Source: Prochlorococcus marinus str. MIT 9302 (GTDB taxonomy: Bacteria > Cyanobacteriota > Cyanobacteriia > PCC-6307 > Cyanobiaceae). Taken from it: a stretch of 64,000 bases of DNA. Each line of letters begins with the position of its first letter. Position 1 is the first letter of the stretch. The notes beneath the pieces were generated by a model. That model searched no databases. It worked only from the letters and a program-made list of their open reading frames with translations, and was not told the DNA's origin. The translations under genes and the position numbers were made by a program. The DNA lies in the NCBI RefSeq assembly GCF_000759975.1, contig NZ_JNAM01000005.1, forward strand, positions 178,125 to 242,124, written 5' to 3'. Shown piece after piece: positions 47,480-54,768 of this stretch.

Positions 47480-50400
47480 ATGGAATGTTTCAGAAGCTAT
47501 TTAAATAGAGATGAAAAGCCATTAATTATTTTTGACGGGGGTACTGGAACATCTTTTCAGAACTTAAATCTTACTTCAGATGACTTTGGAGGAATAGAAT
47601 TAGAGGGATGTAATGAAAACCTTGTTTTATCATCACCAAAGTTAGTTGAAAAGGTTCATAATTCATTCTTAGAAGCAGGTTGTCATGTTATAGAAACTAA
47701 TACTTTTGGAGCTTCATCAATAGTTCTTGAAGAATATGATATTGCCGACAAGGCTTATGAGATAAATAAAAATGCGGCATTAATAGCCAAAAAAAGTACT
47801 GCTAAATATTCATCAATTGATAAACCAAGGTTTGTTGCTGGTTCAATTGGACCAACAACTAAATTACCCACATTAGGACATATAGATTTTGATGAATTAA
47901 AGCAATCATACAAAGAACAAATACATGGTCTTATAGATGGCGGAGTTGATCTTCTTTTAATAGAAACTTGCCAGGATGTTTTGCAAATAAAATCTGCCCT
48001 ATTAGCATCAAAAGAATTACTTGAAAGTAAAAATATAGATATACCTATAATGGTCTCTATAACAATGGAAACAACAGGTACTATGCTTGTTGGATCAGAT
48101 ATAGCATCAGCATTAACAATATTAGAGCCATTTAATATAGATATCCTTGGTCTTAATTGCGCAACTGGTCCAGAACAAATGAAGGATCATATTAAATATT
48201 TATCTGAAAATTCACCCTTCGCTATAAGTTGTATTCCCAATGCAGGCCTACCTGAAAATATTGGTGGTGTTGCTCACTATAAATTAACGCCAATAGAATT
48301 AAAAATGCAGTTAATGAATTTTATTTATGACTTTAATGTTCAATTGATTGGTGGATGTTGTGGGACGACACCAGACCATATTAAATATCTTTCTTCAATT
48401 ATCGATGATATTATTGAAGAAAAAAGGACTAACAATAATTGTAGGAACAATTCAAGAGGTTATATTCCTTCAGCATCATCAATATATAATTCTGTGCCAT
48501 ACAAACAAGACAATTCGATTTTGATTGTAGGAGAAAGATTAAATGCAAGTGGATCTAGAAAGGTAAGGGAGTTATTAAATAACGACGATTGGGATGGTTT
48601 AGTTTCAATAGCTAAGCAACAACAAAAAGAAAATGCACACGTTCTAGATGTAAATGTTGATTATGTGGGGAGAGACGGAGTGAAAGATATGAAGGAAATA
48701 ACGTCAAGACTAGTTACAAATATAAATTTGCCATTAATGATTGATTCTACAGATGCTGACAAAATGGAAAGTGGATTAAAGTCAGCTGGTGGTAAATGTA
48801 TTATAAATTCAACCAATTACGAAGACGGTGATGAAAGGTTTGATCAAGTTCTAAATTTGGCCTTAGCTTATGGCTCAGGACTTGTAATTGGAACTATTGA
48901 TGAAGATGGAATGGCAAGGAATTCAGAAAAAAAATATAACATTGTTAAACGAGCGATTAATAGAACCAGAGAATGTGGTTTATCTGATTATGAGCTTTTT
49001 TTTGATCCATTAGCTCTTCCAATATCTACTGGGATAGAGGAGGATAGATTAAACGCTAAAGAGACAATTAGCGCTATCTCTAAAATTCGTGATAATTATC
49101 CAGATATTCATATTATATTAGGTGTATCGAACATAAGTTTTGGTCTTTCACCATTATCTAGAATTAATTTAAATTCAATATTTTTAGATGAATGCATTAA
49201 GGCAGGATTGGATACTGCTATCATCGCACCAAATAAAATTTTACCATTATCAAAAATTTCTCATGAAACTAAAAAGCTTTGCTTAGATTTGATCTATGAC
49301 AAAAGAGAATTTGAAGATGATATTTGTACCTATGATCCATTAGTAGAATTAACAAAGGCTTTTCAAGATTTATCTATTCAGGATTTCAAAAAAGCATCTT
49401 CAGAAAATAAAAACTTAACTCTTGAAGAAAGTTTAAAAAATCATATTATTGATGGAGAAAAAATTGGTTTAGAAGATCAATTAAATAAAGCGTTAAAAAA
49501 ATATAAACCTCTTGAAATAATTAATACATTTTTACTAGATGGGATGAAAGTTGTAGGAGATTTATTTGGTTCAGGTCAAATGCAATTGCCATTTGTACTG
49601 CAATCTGCTGAAACAATGAAATTTGCTGTTTCAATTTTAGAACCATATATGGAAACTGTAGATGAAAAAATATCAAATGGAAAACTCTTAATTGCAACAG
49701 TCAAAGGCGATGTACATGATATCGGAAAAAATCTGGTTGATATAATACTTACTAATAACGGTTTTGACGTAATAAATCTTGGAATAAAGCAAGATGTTTC
49801 CGCAATTATAGATGCACAAAAGAAGCACAATGCAGATTGCATTGCTATGAGCGGATTACTTGTAAAGTCAACTGCATTTATGAAAGATAATTTAGAGGCC
49901 TTTAACAATGAAGATATTAGTGTACCAGTGATATTAGGAGGTGCAGCCTTAACCCCAAAATTTGTAAATGAGGACTGCAGCAAAATATATAAGGGAAAAA
50001 TATTGTACGGGAAAGATGCTTTCACTGATCTAAAATTTATGAATGAATATATGGATAATAAAAAAAAGGGTAATTGGTCAAATACAGAGGGATTTATTAA
50101 CAATGAAGGTATAAATATTAGCTTAGCCTCATCCAAAACTAACTCTGAAGAGGTTAATAATTCAATATCCATAAGCACCGAGACCTCCAAACTTAATTTA
50201 AAAGAAAACTTTATTAGATCTAAATTTATAAATGAAGAAGAACCAATTAACCCTCCTTTTTTGGGAACGAAAGTCTTATACGAGGTTGATATAGATTTAA
50301 ATAAGTTAATTTTTTATCTAGATAAAAAAGCTTTATTTAGTGGACAATGGCAAATAAAAAAAGGAAAAAACCAAAGCATAGATGAATACAATAACTATTT

Positions 50401-51046
50401 GGATTCATATGCAAAACCTTTGTTAGATAAATGGTTAGAGACAATTGTAGAAAAAAAACTTATTTCACCCAAAGCAGTTTATGGATATTTCAGATGTGGT
50501 AGAAAAGATAATAGTATTTTGTTATTTGATGATAAATCATTAAATAAAATTTCCCAATTCAATTTTCCAAGACAAAAATCTGGAAATAATCTTTGCATAG
50601 CTGATTTCTATTGTGATTTAAAAAATGATAAACCAATAGATATATTTCCTATGCAGGCAGTAACAATGGGTGATATTGCTAGTGAGTATTCTCAAAAATT
50701 ATTTAAAGAAGATAAATATAGTGATTATTTATTATTCCATGGACTTACTGTGCAATTAGCAGAAGCTCTAGCTGAGTATGTCCATGCATTAATTCGTATT
50801 GAATGTGGTTTTAGGACTGAAGAACCAGACAATAATAGAGAAATACTTGCACAAAAATATAGAGGAGCTAGATATTCTTTTGGATATCCTGCATGTCCAA
50901 AAGTTTCTGATTCAAACATACAATTATCATTGTTGGATACAAAAAGAATTAACTTGACCATGGATGAATCTGAACAACTTCATCCGGAACAAAGTACTAC
51001 AGCTATCATTTCACTACACTCAAAAGCTAAATATTTCAGCGCTTAA
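47480..51046 (+). CDS. metH: Cobalamin-dependent methionine synthase MetH
   Basis: MetH transfers a methyl group from 5-methyl-THF to homocysteine through methylcobalamin. The 1188 residues hold the four modules in order: homocysteine domain (1-~320; zinc cysteines in LNCATGP and GGCCGTTPDH near 291), pterin domain (~340-600; VGERLNASGSRK, MIDSTDADKMESG), B12 domain (~630-890; DVHDIG at 744-749 with the cobalt-ligating His746) and the C-terminal activation domain (~920-1188; ALAEYVHALIRIE, RGARYSFGYPACP). No B12 riboswitch is possible in the 18-base gap to ilvE. Confidence 0.97.
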   Translation: MECFRSYLNRDEKPLIIFDGGTGTSFQNLNLTSDDFGGIELEGCNENLVLSSPKLVEKVHNSFLEAGCHVIETNTFGASSIVLEEYDIADKAYEINKNAALIAKKSTAKYSSIDKPRFVAGSIGPTTKLPTLGHIDFDELKQSYKEQIHGLIDGGVDLLLIETCQDVLQIKSALLASKELLESKNIDIPIMVSITMETTGTMLVGSDIASALTILEPFNIDILGLNCATGPEQMKDHIKYLSENSPFAISCIPNAGLPENIGGVAHYKLTPIELKMQLMNFIYDFNVQLIGGCCGTTPDHIKYLSSIIDDIIEEKRTNNNCRNNSRGYIPSASSIYNSVPYKQDNSILIVGERLNASGSRKVRELLNNDDWDGLVSIAKQQQKENAHVLDVNVDYVGRDGVKDMKEITSRLVTNINLPLMIDSTDADKMESGLKSAGGKCIINSTNYEDGDERFDQVLNLALAYGSGLVIGTIDEDGMARNSEKKYNIVKRAINRTRECGLSDYELFFDPLALPISTGIEEDRLNAKETISAISKIRDNYPDIHIILGVSNISFGLSPLSRINLNSIFLDECIKAGLDTAIIAPNKILPLSKISHETKKLCLDLIYDKREFEDDICTYDPLVELTKAFQDLSIQDFKKASSENKNLTLEESLKNHIIDGEKIGLEDQLNKALKKYKPLEIINTFLLDGMKVVGDLFGSGQMQLPFVLQSAETMKFAVSILEPYMETVDEKISNGKLLIATVKGDVHDIGKNLVDIILTNNGFDVINLGIKQDVSAIIDAQKKHNADCIAMSGLLVKSTAFMKDNLEAFNNEDISVPVILGGAALTPKFVNEDCSKIYKGKILYGKDAFTDLKFMNEYMDNKKKGNWSNTEGFINNEGINISLASSKTNSEEVNNSISISTETSKLNLKENFIRSKFINEEEPINPPFLGTKVLYEVDIDLNKLIFYLDKKALFSGQWQIKKGKNQSIDEYNNYLDSYAKPLLDKWLETIVEKKLISPKAVYGYFRCGRKDNSILLFDDKSLNKISQFNFPRQKSGNNLCIADFYCDLKNDKPIDIFPMQAVTMGDIASEYSQKLFKEDKYSDYLLFHGLTVQLAEALAEYVHALIRIECGFRTEEPDNNREILAQKYRGARYSFGYPACPKVSDSNIQLSLLDTKRINLTMDESEQLHPEQSTTAIISLHSKAKYFSA

Positions 51047-51055
51047 CCTAAATAA

Positions 51056-51274
51056 TTAGTTGTTTTCTAGATATTCAATAATTTCTTCCTGAAGTTCTTC
51101 CATCGTTTCATTATCACCCAGATCAAGCCCCTCACCAGCTGCGTCCTGTGTTAATTCAAGATAGTATGAAGCTCCATCACTAGATAAAAATTCTAATGCG
51201 GATGTTTCGTCACTATTTTTAAAAGCATCATAAAGAGTTTTAAATGCTATGTTTTCAGTAAAGTCCCAATCCAT
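51056..51274 (-). CDS. Small acidic conserved hypothetical protein (72 aa)
   Basis: A 72-residue, very acidic protein (start MDWDFTENIAFKTLYDAF; end EELQEEIIEYLENN), soluble, without cysteines or signal peptide. I do not recognise a named family. It converges on metH with a 9-base gap, has a plausible spacer of 106 bases toward the divergent DUF2237 gene, and its amino acid composition and aromatic N-terminus look like a genuine folded small protein. Confidence 0.7.
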   Translation of the reverse strand: MDWDFTENIAFKTLYDAFKNSDETSALEFLSSDGASYYLELTQDAAGEGLDLGDNETMEELQEEIIEYLENN

Positions 51275-51380
51275 AATGAAAAAAACCTTATTAGAATTAT
51301 TACCTCCTTACCCCCCATACTCGTCAACCTTTTTTTAAGAAATGTTGGTGTTTTATTAGTATTATTAAACAAAAAATTCT

Positions 51381-51764
51381 ATGACCATAAATAATCAAGT
51401 TCAATTGAATGTATTAGGAGAAAACATTGAAGTTTGTAGTTGTGAACCAATGACAGGCTGGTTTAGAAATGGATTTTGTAATTATGATAAAACAGATGGA
51501 GGGAATCATTCTATATGTTGTGTTATGGATGATAATTTCCTGAAATATAGTAAATCACAAGGTAATGATTTAATAACTCCTATGCCTGCTTATTCCTTCC
51601 CAGGACTTAAGGATGGTGATCATTGGTGTATTTGTCTTGATAGGTGGAAGCAAGCATTATTAGACGGACTTGCTCCTAAAGTAATATTAGAATCAACAAA
51701 TATTGTAGTCTTAGAATCAGTACCTTTAGAAAAATTGAAAGAATATCAATTTAATAAAAAGTAA
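51381..51764 (+). CDS. DUF2237 family protein
   Basis: A 127-residue protein matching the DUF2237 pattern: NVLGENIEVCSCEPMTGWFRNGFC, CVMDDNFLKYSKSQGNDL and the GLKDGDHWCICLDRWKQAL end. Several conserved cysteines (about six) could bind metal, but this is not shown. The family is widespread in bacteria and of unknown function. It lies 48 bases before the adenylyltransferase gene on the same strand. Confidence 0.88.
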   Translation: MTINNQVQLNVLGENIEVCSCEPMTGWFRNGFCNYDKTDGGNHSICCVMDDNFLKYSKSQGNDLITPMPAYSFPGLKDGDHWCICLDRWKQALLDGLAPKVILESTNIVVLESVPLEKLKEYQFNKK

Positions 51765-51812
51765 TTACAAATTTATTATTTTTTTTAGAATGATTATGAT
51801 AATTTATTTTAA

Positions 51813-52643
51813 ATGAGTTTAGAAAAATATTGGAAAAAGGCACTAGAACAAACTCGAGTATCAATTGATGATGAATCATTATATCCTCTCAAAACTGTTA
51901 TTATTACAGACGATTTATATGAAAAAGACGACTTCATAATTAGGAAGCTAGACACTTCAAACTTTAATAAAAAAAAACTTTATGGTCCTAAGCAGAATCC
52001 ATTTTGTCCATGGGAAAAGATACTAGAAATTGACAAAATTGGTGATAATCATCAATTAATATTAAATAAGTACCCTGTACAAAAAGGACATATTTTACTT
52101 ATTACAAATAATTGGAAACCTCAAAATGGATGGTTAGATATTTATGATTGGAAAGCGATCCAACAAGTTAATAAAGATACTACTGGATTATGGTTTTTCA
52201 ATAGTTCTCCAATTGCAGGAGCAAGTCAACCTCACAGACATTTTCAACTTCTACGTAGATCTAGAGATGAAATATCATGCCCAAGAGAAAAGTGGTTTAT
52301 GGAAATGAACTTAGATCAAGATATAAATAGTAAACTTAAAAAAAATATTATTGTATCCAAATTTAATTTTTTAGAAAATTCAGTATCTCTTTTGGAATTG
52401 TATTTAGAATTATGCAAGAAATTAGGACTTGGGAATCCTATTAGTGATAAGAAACCGATATATCCTTACAATGTTTTAATAACTAATAAATGGATCGCTA
52501 TTATTAAGAGAAAGAATGATCATATTCATGGTTTCAGTATTAACAGTTTAGGATTCGCAGGTTATCTATTAGTAACTGAAAAATCGAATATTAATTATTT
52601 AAGGAAATTTGGCCCTGAAAAACTTCTAGAAAGTTTTGTTTGA
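51813..52643 (+). CDS. ATP adenylyltransferase (Ap4A phosphorylase) family protein
   Basis: A 276-residue protein of the GalT/Apa1-Apa2 branch of the HIT superfamily. It has NPFCPWEKILEI, LNKYPVQKGHILLITNNW and the active-site motif SQPHRHFQLLRR, where HxH precedes the nucleophilic segment, and the C-terminal YPYNVLITNKWIAI half. Such enzymes degrade diadenosine tetraphosphate to ATP and ADP. Substrate choice is inferred from the family. Confidence 0.87.
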   Translation: MSLEKYWKKALEQTRVSIDDESLYPLKTVIITDDLYEKDDFIIRKLDTSNFNKKKLYGPKQNPFCPWEKILEIDKIGDNHQLILNKYPVQKGHILLITNNWKPQNGWLDIYDWKAIQQVNKDTTGLWFFNSSPIAGASQPHRHFQLLRRSRDEISCPREKWFMEMNLDQDINSKLKKNIIVSKFNFLENSVSLLELYLELCKKLGLGNPISDKKPIYPYNVLITNKWIAIIKRKNDHIHGFSINSLGFAGYLLVTEKSNINYLRKFGPEKLLESFV

Positions 52644-52646
52644 ATA

Positions 52647-52826
52647 CTAGTTAACAACTTCAGGATCCTTATCTCTGTTTATTTGGCTTTCTAAAACTTC
52701 TATAGCAGCTGTTACAGAGGCGATTTTACGTTCAAGTGAATCCTTAATATAATTGAGCATTTCTAATTTCTTATGTTGATAAAAACTCTTTTTTTCTTTA
52801 GATGACTTGAAATAACAATTTAACAT
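52647..52826 (-). CDS. Small coiled-coil-like hypothetical protein (59 aa)
   Basis: A minus-strand ATG frame encodes 59 residues: a basic start (MLNCYFKSSKEKKSF) and then a helical heptad-like stretch MLNYIKDSLERKIASVTAAI followed by EVLESQINRDKDPEVVN. A second ATG at 52758-52760 (residue 23) would give a 37-residue core holding the whole helical part. A TATAAT box lies 13 bases before the longer start. The stop is three bases from the end of the convergent Ap4A phosphorylase gene. No function can be assigned. Confidence 0.6.
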   Translation of the reverse strand: MLNCYFKSSKEKKSFYQHKKLEMLNYIKDSLERKIASVTAAIEVLESQINRDKDPEVVN

Positions 52827-52972
52827 TTTTTTGTTTTTATTATAAAATGATACTTAATTAACCTGTGACATGAAAATAAGTTGGTTTTAATTTAAAAACA
52901 ATATTCTATATGGACTTTCAATTATTTTTGAATAAAATTAAATAAATTCCTTACTATTCAAGAAAAATATTA

Positions 52973-53995
52973 TTGAATATTCCCGAAAATTCAAATACAA
53001 AAAGAATATCAATTGATTTACCTGAAGAACTAATTTCCAGGTTTGATCAATTACGAAAAGAGTGGGGATTTAGAGCTAGAGGACCCGTAATTGAAAAGAT
53101 ACTTAAAGAAATTCTTCAAGAAGATTTACTTCCTAAGAACCAACAGCAAGAAATAGACTTTAACGAGAAAAAGAATAATAATGAAAAATTAAATATTGAT
53201 GAAAATACATCATTGGTATTAATTAAATCAGACATTAAAAAAGACATTAACAAAGAAGTAAATAAGATATCTTTAAATAAAAGAGTTTCAAATAACCATC
53301 AATATAAAGAAAAAGCTAACTTAAACATAAGCCTTCCCAATTTTGTTGAAAAAAAAGTAAGGAATCTAAGAAGAAGTATTAATAGTGAAAAATTAAAAGA
53401 GAATATTAATGATATTCAAATTAATACAATTAAAGAAAATGAATTAATTAAATGTCAAATAGCGTTAATTAGTCATTGGAAAACCTTATATGGAACTATT
53501 CCTAACGATCATGTAATAGAAGCTTCGATGGATTGGTTTGGAAGGGATATATGGCCAAATCTTGATGGGACAGAAAATCTACCCTTTACGTGGAGTGCAG
53601 CCAATAAATTTATGTCTGAATTATGCCCATTTTGGATAAAGAAAAATCCATCCCTTGAAATTGTTTTATTAATGATTGGCGTTTTAGAAGACCCATTTGC
53701 TACATCAGATTTAATTAATAGGATACCAACACTAGTGAGGAGGTTTGTAAGTAGATTTAAACGAAATAACAGATCAAATTCATTTGAAACTTTGGACTCA
53801 ACAATGACGGTACATGGAGCACTTAAATTATTGAATTTATCAACATCAGCAGGATCAGCTCATACATTACGAAAAATCCGGGAGGCCTATAAATCAATAG
53901 CCTTAGAGACGCATCCAGACGCTGGAGGATCTACAGATCAAATGAGAAAATTAAATGAAGCGTATCAATTGCTAAAAAATTTATATAGAATTTAG
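52973..53995 (+). CDS. RHH-like DNA-binding N-terminus fused to a C-terminal J domain
   Basis: A 340-residue protein. Residues ~11-45 (RISIDLPEELISRFDQLRKE, then GFRARGPVIEKILKEIL) look like a CopG-type ribbon-helix-helix. Residues ~50-150 are Lys/Asn-rich and probably flexible. A middle domain (~160-260) has QIALISHWKTLYGTIPNDHV and WFGRDIWPNL. The last ~60 residues form a J domain with HPD at 314-316 (ETHPDAGGSTDQMRKLNEAY). The start is TTG at 52973. A protein with both DNA-binding and Hsp70-recruiting parts is uncommon; I assign no function. It is followed by the repeat-rich spacer. Confidence 0.75.
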   Translation: MNIPENSNTKRISIDLPEELISRFDQLRKEWGFRARGPVIEKILKEILQEDLLPKNQQQEIDFNEKKNNNEKLNIDENTSLVLIKSDIKKDINKEVNKISLNKRVSNNHQYKEKANLNISLPNFVEKKVRNLRRSINSEKLKENINDIQINTIKENELIKCQIALISHWKTLYGTIPNDHVIEASMDWFGRDIWPNLDGTENLPFTWSAANKFMSELCPFWIKKNPSLEIVLLMIGVLEDPFATSDLINRIPTLVRRFVSRFKRNNRSNSFETLDSTMTVHGALKLLNLSTSAGSAHTLRKIREAYKSIALETHPDAGGSTDQMRKLNEAYQLLKNLYRI

Positions 53996-54014
53996 TATAT
54001 TAATTCTCATATAA

Positions 54015-54043
54015 GACTAAATATAAGTCTATATAGTAGTCCA
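54015..54043. repeat. Half-site array A (AGACT-N7-AGTCT-N7-AGTCC)
   Basis: Three 5-base half-sites begin at 54015, 54027 and 54039, an exact 12-base period. The first two form an inverted pair. The array lies 20 bases after the RHH-J gene. Similar arrays are at 54193 and 54719. Confidence 0.7.
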
Positions 54044-54192
54044 ATATAAGATTATAGTGAATAGCAAATTATTGATCTTCATATATATTTTTAGTCATAA
54101 TTTTTAGAAACATTTTTTTAAATAAATAAAATTTAAATAAAATATTTCTTGTAAAAATATAATAAATTTATTTTTATTGTGATTCCTATATG

Positions 54193-54221
54193 AGACTAAA
54201 GTTAGGTCTATTATATAGTCT
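54193..54221. repeat. Half-site array B (AGACT-N7-GGTCT-N7-AGTCT)
   Basis: Half-sites begin at 54193, 54205 and 54217, again a 12-base period. The end of this array runs into the direct repeat at 54213-54236. Confidence 0.7.
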
Positions 54222-54236
54222 CAAAATAGATAAGTA
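54213..54236 (+). repeat. Left copy of 24-base imperfect direct repeat
   Basis: Bases 54213-54236 match 54739-54762 at 21 of 24 positions, 526 bases apart and in the same direction (core TATAGTCTCAA-WW-TAGATAA). The pair brackets the small secreted-protein gene and the spacer before it. Confidence 0.7.
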
Positions 54237-54414
54237 AGATATATTAACTTATCAATTAAAGTAGCCCATTCCCAATTTGATGGATGCCATGATTTTATAA
54301 ATAGATTAATTAATAACTAATTTATGTCCAGCGTATGTCCAAGAAAATAATGTCATCCAAGAAACTCTGCTATAAAAGGGCTTTTTGTCTAATAGTACTG
54401 CCTTAAAGACAGTA

Positions 54415-54663
54415 CTACTTAACCTGAAGCTTCTGTATAGCTGTTTTCTTATCGATGCTTGGCACATCGCTTAAACCATTTGCGTCAAACCATGGGGCAT
54501 TAGCCCAATCAAACCCTTCACCAAAAGTATTGTCTGGTGAAGCTATGTACCAATGACATGATGCATCAGGTACATCTACTGAACATTTTGACCAATCGTC
54601 AGACCACTGAGGAACTTGTACCCAGAGTATTGAAGATAAAAATAGAGATATTAAATTGATCAT
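54415..54663 (-). CDS. Small secreted protein (82 aa)
   Basis: An 82-residue frame with ATG at 54661-54663. Residues 1-16 (MINLISLFLSSILWVQ) form a signal-peptide-like hydrophobic start; the rest is soluble, acidic and tryptophan-rich, with two cysteines in WSKCSVDVPDASCHWYIAS that could form a disulfide, and a GFDWANAPWFDANGLSDVP block. I recognise no family. A 7-bp hairpin overlaps the stop codon. The gene lies between two direct repeats and three half-site arrays, in an otherwise gene-free stretch. Confidence 0.7.
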   Translation of the reverse strand: MINLISLFLSSILWVQVPQWSDDWSKCSVDVPDASCHWYIASPDNTFGEGFDWANAPWFDANGLSDVPSIDKKTAIQKLQVK

Positions 54664-54718
54664 GATATCAATAATACAACATTAAATAGATTTATAGGAT
54701 TATTAGCTATCTTATATA

Positions 54719-54747
54719 AGAATTAATATTAGACTTATATATAGTCT
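54719..54747. repeat. Half-site array C (AGAAT-N7-AGACT-N7-AGTCT)
   Basis: Half-sites begin at 54719, 54731 and 54743, the same 12-base period as arrays A and B; the first differs by one base from AGACT. It sits between the start of the secreted-protein gene and the 3' end of pheT. Confidence 0.7.
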
Positions 54748-54762
54748 CAATTTAGATAACTA
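54739..54762 (+). repeat. Right copy of 24-base imperfect direct repeat
   Basis: Partner of 54213-54236 (21 of 24 identical). It ends six bases before the pheT stop codon. Confidence 0.7.
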
Positions 54763-54768
54763 ATACTA

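Larger units (their letters stand above)
53996..54414. other. 419-base non-coding, repeat-rich spacer
   Basis: No convincing coding frame lies here on either strand. It holds half-site arrays A and B, a run of ATGTCCA repeats (54324-54330, 54335-54341, and ATGTCATCCA at 54350-54359), and a hairpin (AGTACTG at 54394-54400, CAGTACT at 54410-54416) that covers the stop codon of the secreted-protein gene. The sequence is strongly AT-rich. It is by far the longest unexplained spacer in the window. Confidence 0.75.

Noticed and set aside
47461..47480. A cobalamin riboswitch before metH or cobN
   Set aside because: Only 18 bases separate ilvE and metH, and the 72-base spacer before cobN shows no B12-box-like sequence.
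49576..50190. A 204-residue open frame on the minus strand inside metH
   Set aside because: It is antisense to conserved MetH domains, has low-quality composition and no start context; it reflects codon bias of metH.
54237..54323. A possible integrase remnant (short frame containing VAHSQFDGCHDFINR)
   Set aside because: The frame has 28 codons, no start codon and no integrase catalytic residues; coincidence is more likely.
54260..54395. A small RNA gene with long-range GCCC/GGGC pairing ending in CTTTTTG
   Set aside because: The pairing is only four bases over more than 100 bases and no promoter is evident; not enough support.
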